This document shows, in pieces, positions 59,426 to 64,000 of a DNA stretch of 64,000 bases. The stretch is taken from assembly GCF_001552635.1 (NCBI RefSeq), contig NZ_BCRO01000049.1:28407-92406 (forward strand). Direction: 5' to 3'. Origin of the DNA: Actinomadura hibisca NBRC 15177 (GTDB lineage Bacteria > Actinomycetota > Actinomycetes > Streptosporangiales > Streptosporangiaceae). A model generated the notes under the pieces. That model was given only the letters and a program-made list of their open reading frames with translations. It had not been told where the DNA came from and did no database searches. Made by a program: the position numbers and the translations under genes. Position 1 is the stretch's first letter; each line of letters starts with the position of its first letter.

Positions 59426-60583
59426 GTGTTCCAGCCGGCACCGATCAACGCGCTCACCGCCCGCTGGGCCGCGACCTGCACCGGGGAGTCGACCGTGCAG
59501 GCCGGGGTGGGGGCCTGGCCGCTGCTGGCGTTCCTGGCGGCGGGTGCGACCGGCGAAGGCCGGGCCGAACTGGAAGAGGCCGTCGGCGTGGACGCGGCGT
59601 CCGCCGCCCAGGCCGGGCGGGAGCTGCTGGACCTGCTGGCCGCCTCCCCCGGCGTCCGCGCCGCGCTCGGCGTGTGGACCCACCGCGAGGCACTGCTCCG
59701 CCCGTCGTGGACCGACGCGCTCGCGCCCAACTCCCACGGCGTGCTCAGCGGCGTCCCCGAAACCGACCAGGCGCATCTAGACGCGTGGGCGTCCGAGCAG
59801 ACCGGCGGCCTCATTCCCGCCATGCCGGTCACCGTGGACGAGCGCACGCTGCTGGTGCTGGCCAGCGCGCTGGCCGTACGGACGACGTGGCTCCAGCCGT
59901 TCGACGAGTCCGATGGGTACTTCGGTGAGACCTGGGCCCATTTCCTTTTCCGGATGTCCCAGTTCCTGGACCGCGTTCGAGTGGCCGAGACCCCGGCGGG
60001 ACCGGTAACGATGCTGCGCGTGATGGGCCGGAACGGCATCGACGTCCACCTCGCTCTAGGAGAGGCCGACCGCGCGGCCGCCGACGTCCTCCCTTCGGCC
60101 ATCGACGTGCTGGCGCGCCGCCACCGCACCGTCCCCGCCGACTCCCTGCCCATCGGTACATCGGCCCCCGGCCTGGAGATCAGACACGCACGCTCCTACA
60201 GGCCGGAAGATCGCCTCGCGGTCACCGTCCCCCGGTTCTCGCTGAAGGCCGAACACGACCTGCTCAAACTGCCGGAGGTCTTCGGCCTGACCACCGTCAG
60301 CGACACCGAACGGGGCCACTTCCCCGGCATCAGCGACGCGCCGCTGGCCGTGCAGCGGGCCGGGCAGAACGCCATGACCAACTTCACGGCCAAGGGCTTC
60401 GAGGCCGCCGCCGTCACCGTCATCGCCGCCGCGGCGGGCGGCATGCCACCCCCGCCGCCCTACCGGGTGAAGGAGGCGGAATTCCACATCGACCGTCCAT
60501 TCGGGTTCCTGGCCGTGCACCGCCGCACCGGCCTCATCCTCACGGCGGGCTGGGTGGCCGACGGCGAACCTTACGACGACTGA
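59426..60583 (+). CDS. Serpin-family protease inhibitor, no signal peptide
   Basis: This protein of 385 residues starts at a GTG behind GAGGAGGG. Serpin landmarks: NALTARWA at the N-terminus, LVLASALAVRTTWLQPFDE in the breach strand, VTVPRFSLKAEHDL, FPGISDAPLAVQ, the reactive-loop hinge KGFEAAAVTV (about residues 331-340) and the C-terminal IDRPFGFLAVHRRTGLI. The reactive loop continues IAAAAGGMPPPPP, so cleavage near Gly/Met and an elastase- or subtilisin-like target are possible. Without an export signal it should act inside the cell. Gap to the primase gene is only 58 bp. Confidence 0.85.
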   Translation: MFQPAPINALTARWAATCTGESTVQAGVGAWPLLAFLAAGATGEGRAELEEAVGVDAASAAQAGRELLDLLAASPGVRAALGVWTHREALLRPSWTDALAPNSHGVLSGVPETDQAHLDAWASEQTGGLIPAMPVTVDERTLLVLASALAVRTTWLQPFDESDGYFGETWAHFLFRMSQFLDRVRVAETPAGPVTMLRVMGRNGIDVHLALGEADRAAADVLPSAIDVLARRHRTVPADSLPIGTSAPGLEIRHARSYRPEDRLAVTVPRFSLKAEHDLLKLPEVFGLTTVSDTERGHFPGISDAPLAVQRAGQNAMTNFTAKGFEAAAVTVIAAAAGGMPPPPPYRVKEAEFHIDRPFGFLAVHRRTGLILTAGWVADGEPYDD

Positions 60584-60765
60584 CGGGCCGTCGCAACGAC
60601 CCCGGCGGCGGCGACGCTGACGCAGCCGATCGCGCCCCACTGCGTCCACGCCAGGTGCTCGCCCAGCAGAACGAGACCGGCGAGCGCCGCCACGGCCGGT
60701 TCAAGGCTGACCATCACCGCCACAACACGTTCAGGCAGGTGGCGTAGCGCCGCCATGTCCAGCGA
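60571..60765 (-). pseudogene. C-terminal remnant of an EamA/RhtA-type exporter
   Basis: About 64 residues remain, matching the last two helices of EamA transporters (MAALRHLPERVVAVMVSLEP, then LAGLVLLGEHLAWTQWGAI). The N-terminal three quarters are gone; the sequence before the remnant is already the start of the divergent lysR remnant. Not expected to work. Confidence 0.75.
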
Positions 60766-61181
60766 CCAAATGATCGACCCGCGCCTCCAGACCCTCCGCG
60801 TCCTGCGCCGCCTCGGCACCGTGACCGCCACCGCCGAGGCGCTGCATCCCACCCCCTCGACGGTCTCCCAACGGCTCCGGCAACTCTCCCGCGACCTCGG
60901 CGTCCCCCTCCTGGAACCCCAGGGCCGCCGCGTCCGCCTCACCGCACGAGTGGTTCGCGGTGTCGGCACTCGTCGCGCACGGCTTTGGCGTGAGCCTGGT
61001 CCCCCGTCTAGCCCCGCTGCCGCCCGAGCACGAGGTGGTTCGCGTCCCGCTGACGGGCACGCCGGTGCCGTCCCGCCGCATCGTCACCTGCGTGCGCCGG
61101 GGCGCGTCCGTGCAGCCGCCGATCGCCCGCGTCCTGGCGGCGCTCCAGCGTGCGAAAGCCGAACGTGTCCCTAGCGGTTGA
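60755..61181 (+). pseudogene. LysR-family regulator remnant with internal deletion and frameshift
   Basis: The HTH part is intact (LQTLRVLRRLGTVTATAEAL, PSTVSQRLRQLSRDLGV) but stops after about 65 residues. At about 60945 it joins, in another frame, to the end of a substrate-binding domain (HEWFAVSALVAHGFGVSLVP, then IVTCVRRGA). Roughly 130-150 residues are missing. Confidence 0.78.
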
Positions 61182-61227
61182 AGTGCGCGGCGGCCGAACG
61201 TGTCCCTAGAGGTTGAGGTGCGCGGCG
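61158..61227. repeat. Two tandem copies of a 35-bp unit covering the yjbR stop codon
   Basis: Copies at 61158-61192 and 61193-61227 match at 33 of 35 positions. The right copy contains the last codons and stop of the minus-strand YjbR-family gene; the left copy is its duplicate just outside the gene. Confidence 0.9.
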
Positions 61228-61547
61228 GCCACCCCCTTGGGCACGACCATGCGCCACGCGTCGACGACCAGCTCGCGCATCTCGTCCTTGTCGAGCGAGG
61301 CCGTCCAGGCGTCCACCCAGTTGAAACGCTGGTCCGACAAGCGGGGCAGGTGGAAAACGTCGGGCCGCGACGCGACGAGCGCGGCGCGTTCCTCCTTCGG
61401 GAAGGCGAAGCCGAGCACCGTCTCGTCCTGCGAGAACGCCAGGTAGACGATGCTCCCCACGCGGAACTTCACCCGGTCCCTGATGAGGTGCTCGGACGTG
61501 CGCGGCAACGACAGGGCCAGCCGCCGCACCTGCTCCACCGTGACCAT
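61206..61547 (-). CDS. MmcQ/YjbR-family DNA-binding-like protein
   Basis: This small alpha/beta protein (113 residues) has the YjbR pattern: LALSLPRTSEHLIRD, KFRVGSIVYLAFS, FPKEERAALVASRPDVF and RFNWVDAW at the typical spacing. Family proteins have a CyaY-like fold and were linked to DNA binding in one member; the cell role is unclear. ATG at 61547 (a GTG 6 nt upstream is possible). Confidence 0.85.
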   Translation of the reverse strand: MVTVEQVRRLALSLPRTSEHLIRDRVKFRVGSIVYLAFSQDETVLGFAFPKEERAALVASRPDVFHLPRLSDQRFNWVDAWTASLDKDEMRELVVDAWRMVVPKGVAAAHLNL

Positions 61548-61641
61548 CGTCACCCCACTTCCGCGCCGACCATAACCGCCCGGTCCGACAGAACCGGGGC
61601 GTCTGAGATCCTTGCTGGTCGGAGAATCACGAGGGGGCGTC

Positions 61642-62061
61642 ATGCAGCCGGTCCGCGACAAGGATCACCTACTGCGTCTGGACGACGAGCGGGTGCTGGA
61701 GTTCTGGCGGGAGCGGCACCTGTGCACGCTGACCACCCTGCGCGCCGACGGGACGCCGCACGTCGTGCCGGTCGGTGCCACGCTCGACCCGGCGGCCGGG
61801 ATCGCCCGCGTCATCACCTCCGGCGGGACGCTCAAGGCCCGGCACGTGGCCGCCGCCGGAGAAGCGGGGCTGCCGGTCGCGCTGTGCCAGGTGGACGGCC
61901 GCCGCTGGGCCACCGCGGAGGGGCGGGCCGTGGTCCGGAACGCGCCGGAAGACGTCGCCGACGCCGAACGCCGGTACGCCGACCGCTACCGGACGCCTCG
62001 GGAGAACCCCGAGCGCGTCGTCCTGGAGATCACCATCAGCCGGATGATCGGCAATGTCTGA
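61642..62061 (+). CDS. PPOX-class F420-dependent oxidoreductase (FDOR-B-like)
   Basis: This split-beta-barrel flavin/deazaflavin-binding protein (139 residues) has HLCTLTTLRADGTPHVVPVG, the family's cofactor-binding strand, and a Lys/Arg site (GTLKARHVA). ATG at 61642 behind GAGGGGG. It overlaps the cobL ATG by 8 bases. FDOR-B members reduce biliverdin, mycobilin or related tetrapyrroles with F420H2. Coupling to cobL suggests a tetrapyrrole substrate (inference). Confidence 0.85.
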   Translation: MQPVRDKDHLLRLDDERVLEFWRERHLCTLTTLRADGTPHVVPVGATLDPAAGIARVITSGGTLKARHVAAAGEAGLPVALCQVDGRRWATAEGRAVVRNAPEDVADAERRYADRYRTPRENPERVVLEITISRMIGNV

Positions 62062-63226
62062 GACCACGGTCGTCGGGATCGGCGCGGACGGCTGGGCCGG
62101 GCTGCCCGAGACCTCCCGGGCGGCGGTCTCAGCAGCGGAAGTGATCTTCGGCAGCACGCGGCAGCTCGATCTCCTGCCGGATTCGGACGCCGAACGCGTC
62201 GCCTGGCCGTCCCCCATGCTGCCCGCGCTCCCCCGCCTGCTCGCCGAGCACGAGGGACGGCGGATCACCGTCCTGGCCAGCGGCGATCCCATGTTCTACG
62301 GCGTCGGCTCGACGCTGGTCCGGGTACTGGGGGCCGGACGCGTCCGGGTGCTGCCGCATCCGTCGTCGGTCTCCCTGGCCTGCGCCCGGCTCGGCTGGCC
62401 GCTGGAGGAGACCGAGATCGTCAGCGCGGTCGGGCGGCCCCTGGAGGTGCTGAACGCGGTGCTGGCCCCAGGCCGACGCGTCCTCGTGCTCAGCGCCGAC
62501 GCCACGACCCCCGCGAAAGTCGAAGGGCTCCTCGCCGGACGCGGTTTCCGCGCCGACGTGACGATCCTGGAACGCCTCGGCGCACCCGACGAACGGATCG
62601 GACCGCCGCACCCGGACGTCGATCCCCTCAACATCGTCGCCGTCCACTGCCTGGAAGGCGCGGCGCTCCCCCTGACCCCCGGCCTGCCCGACGACGCCTA
62701 CGAGCACGACGGCCAGCTCACCAAGCGCGAGATCCGCGCCGTCACCCTCGCCCGCCTGGCACCCCGGCCGGGCGAGATCCTCTGGGACGTGGGCGCGGGC
62801 GCGGGCAGCATCGGCATCGAGTGGATGCGCGCCCACCGCTCCTGCCAGGCCGTCGCCGTCGAGCGCGACCCTGAGCGCGCCGAACGCATCCGCGCCAACG
62901 CCGCCGCCCTGGGCGTCCCGGGCCTGGAGATCGTCGAGGGCGCGGCCCCCGCCGCCCTGGAGTTCCTGGAGACCCCCGACGCGATCTTCGTCGGGGGCGG
63001 GGTCACCGTGCCCGGCATGGTGGACGCGTGCTGGAACGCCCTGCGGCCCGGCGGGCGGCTGGTGGTCAACGCCGTCACCGTCGAGTCCGAGCGCGAGGTG
63101 ACCGGTCATCAGGCCCGCCTCGGCGGCGACCTGACCCGCATCGCGGTCAGCCGCGCCGCCCCCGTCGGGGGTTTCACAGGATGGAGAACGATGATGCCGG
63201 TGACGCAGTGGACGGTGACCCGGTGA
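62054..63226 (+). CDS. cobL: Precorrin-6Y C5,15-methyltransferase (decarboxylating)
   Basis: CobL (390 residues) is the fused CbiE-CbiT enzyme of cobalamin synthesis. The CbiE half (1-200) has LASGDPMFYGVGSTL and PHPSSVSLACARLGWP. The CbiT half (about 215-390) has QLTKREIRAVTLARL and the SAM loop WDVGAGAGSIGIEW. It methylates C5 and C15 and decarboxylates the C12 side chain. It ends in a GTGA overlap with cobM. Confidence 0.95.
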   Translation: MSETTVVGIGADGWAGLPETSRAAVSAAEVIFGSTRQLDLLPDSDAERVAWPSPMLPALPRLLAEHEGRRITVLASGDPMFYGVGSTLVRVLGAGRVRVLPHPSSVSLACARLGWPLEETEIVSAVGRPLEVLNAVLAPGRRVLVLSADATTPAKVEGLLAGRGFRADVTILERLGAPDERIGPPHPDVDPLNIVAVHCLEGAALPLTPGLPDDAYEHDGQLTKREIRAVTLARLAPRPGEILWDVGAGAGSIGIEWMRAHRSCQAVAVERDPERAERIRANAAALGVPGLEIVEGAAPAALEFLETPDAIFVGGGVTVPGMVDACWNALRPGGRLVVNAVTVESEREVTGHQARLGGDLTRIAVSRAAPVGGFTGWRTMMPVTQWTVTR

Positions 63227-63972
63227 CGGTGCACTTCATCGGCGCCGGGCCCGGCGCCGCCGACCTGATCACGGTGCGGGGCCGCGACCTGATCGCAGCC
63301 GCGCCCGTGTGCCTGTACGCGGGCAGCCTGGTGCCCGCCGAGATGCTCGCCTGGTGCCCGCCGGACGCGCGCCTGATCGACACCGCGCAGATGGTGCTGG
63401 ACGACATCGTCGCCGAGATGGTCGCCGCGCACGAACGTGGCCAGGACGTGGCCCGCCTGCACTCCGGCGACCCGTCGGTGTTCAGCGCCGTGGCCGAGCA
63501 GATGCGCCGCCTGGACGCGGCGGGCGTGCCCTACGACGTGGTGCCCGGCGTCCCGGCGTTCGCGGCGGCGGCAGCCTCCCTCAAGCGCGAGCTGACCGTC
63601 CCCGAGGTCGGCCAGTCGGTGATCCTCACCCGCACTTCGGCGCGCGCCACGCCCATGCCGCCGGGCGAGGACCTGGCCACGCTCGGCCGCAGCCGCGCGA
63701 CGATCGTGCTGCACCTGGCCGTCCAGCGGATCGAGGAGGTGGTCGCCGAACTGCTCCCCAACTACGGCGCGGACTGCCCGGCCGCCGTGGTCGCGTTCGC
63801 CAGCCGCCCCGACGAGATCGTGCTGCGCGGCACCCTCGCCGACATCGCGGCGCAGGTGGCGGAGGCGGGGATCAAACGCACCGCTGTCATCATCGTCGGC
63901 GCGGTCCTGACGGCCGAGAACTTCACCGACAGCCACCTGTACTCGGCCGCCAGGTGCCGCGGTGTTTATTGA
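63223..63972 (+). CDS. cobM: Precorrin-4 C11-methyltransferase
   Basis: CobM (249 residues) adds the C11 methyl group in cobalamin synthesis. Motifs: VTVHFIGAGPGAADLITVRG, LYAGSLVPAEML, RLHSGDPSVFSA and VVPGVPAFAAAAASL. GTG at 63223 couples to cobL. The last residues (ARCRGVY) and the TGA appear to come from a repeat related to the MITE-like element, so the natural C-terminus may be changed by a few residues. Confidence 0.95.
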   Translation: MTVHFIGAGPGAADLITVRGRDLIAAAPVCLYAGSLVPAEMLAWCPPDARLIDTAQMVLDDIVAEMVAAHERGQDVARLHSGDPSVFSAVAEQMRRLDAAGVPYDVVPGVPAFAAAAASLKRELTVPEVGQSVILTRTSARATPMPPGEDLATLGRSRATIVLHLAVQRIEEVVAELLPNYGADCPAAVVAFASRPDEIVLRGTLADIAAQVAEAGIKRTAVIIVGAVLTAENFTDSHLYSAARCRGVY

Positions 63973-64000
63973 AGTCCCGGCCCAGGGCCGCTCACCTGGC
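63957..64000. repeat. Partial second copy of the MITE-like left end
   Basis: From about 63960, GTGTTT, then TGAAGTCCCGGCCCAGGG and CTCACCTGGC match the left part of the 49961 element (AAGTCCCGGCCCAGGG; CTCGCCTGGC). The copy runs off the window. Confidence 0.6.

Noticed and set aside
61548..61641. Cobalamin riboswitch before the PPOX-cobL-cobM operon
   Set aside because: The gap is too short and lacks the B12-box sequence.

Overview
The window is about 73% G+C. It uses frequent GTG starts, ATGA/GTGA translational-coupling overlaps and an F420-type flavoenzyme family. Together these point to a filamentous actinomycete chromosome, probably Streptosporangiales/Actinomadura-like; that placement is inference. 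One core block (pth, rplY, prs, glmU, tRNA-Gln; ispE, rsmA, rpf, tatD, metG; rsmI next to a protein O-mannosyltransferase) keeps the gene neighbourhood I know from mycobacteria (around Rv1002-Rv1018), but it is interrupted by lineage-specific inserts.

Left part (1-17.5 kb): a cell-surface and glycan region. It holds a large secreted beta-propeller/LamG/PKD protein (cut by the window edge), a lipoprotein, a secreted beta-helix protein, a sulfotransferase, an O-antigen-ligase-like polymerase, a complete dTDP-L-rhamnose set (rmlA, rmlB, rmlD and a facing rmlC), sulfate activation and PAP recycling genes (cysD, cysN, cysQ) and a polyprenyl glycosylphosphotransferase. The simplest reading is a locus for a rhamnose-containing, sulfated surface polysaccharide.

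Middle (17.5-36.2 kb): housekeeping genes with inserts. The inserts are an internally deleted ADP-ribosylglycohydrolase, a fatty-acid desaturase with a TetR regulator and a palindromic operator, a trans-aconitate methyltransferase/MarR pair with three operator-like palindromes, an ABC-F protein, a GH26-like lipoprotein and a tiny secreted protein. From 36.3 to 46.5 kb come three GT-C-like membrane proteins, a GT2 polyprenyl-phosphate sugar synthase, rsmI and Pmt. This part is dotted with short tandem-repeat arrays placed just beyond the 3' ends of minus-strand genes.

Right part (46.6-64 kb): accessory genes. These are DUF305 and DUF6153-like proteins with an MFS exporter, a LacI regulator whose stop codon lies at the edge of a MITE-like element, CorA, a penicillin-binding protein divergent from a LysR plus a beta-lactamase-fold hydrolase, a three-gene set (AAA+ ATPase, ArdC/zincin/DnaG-core primase fusion, serpin), remnants of a LysR/EamA pair, a YjbR protein, and a PPOX-cobL-cobM cobalamin operon. 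A second partial copy of the MITE-like sequence starts at the end of cobM and runs off the window.
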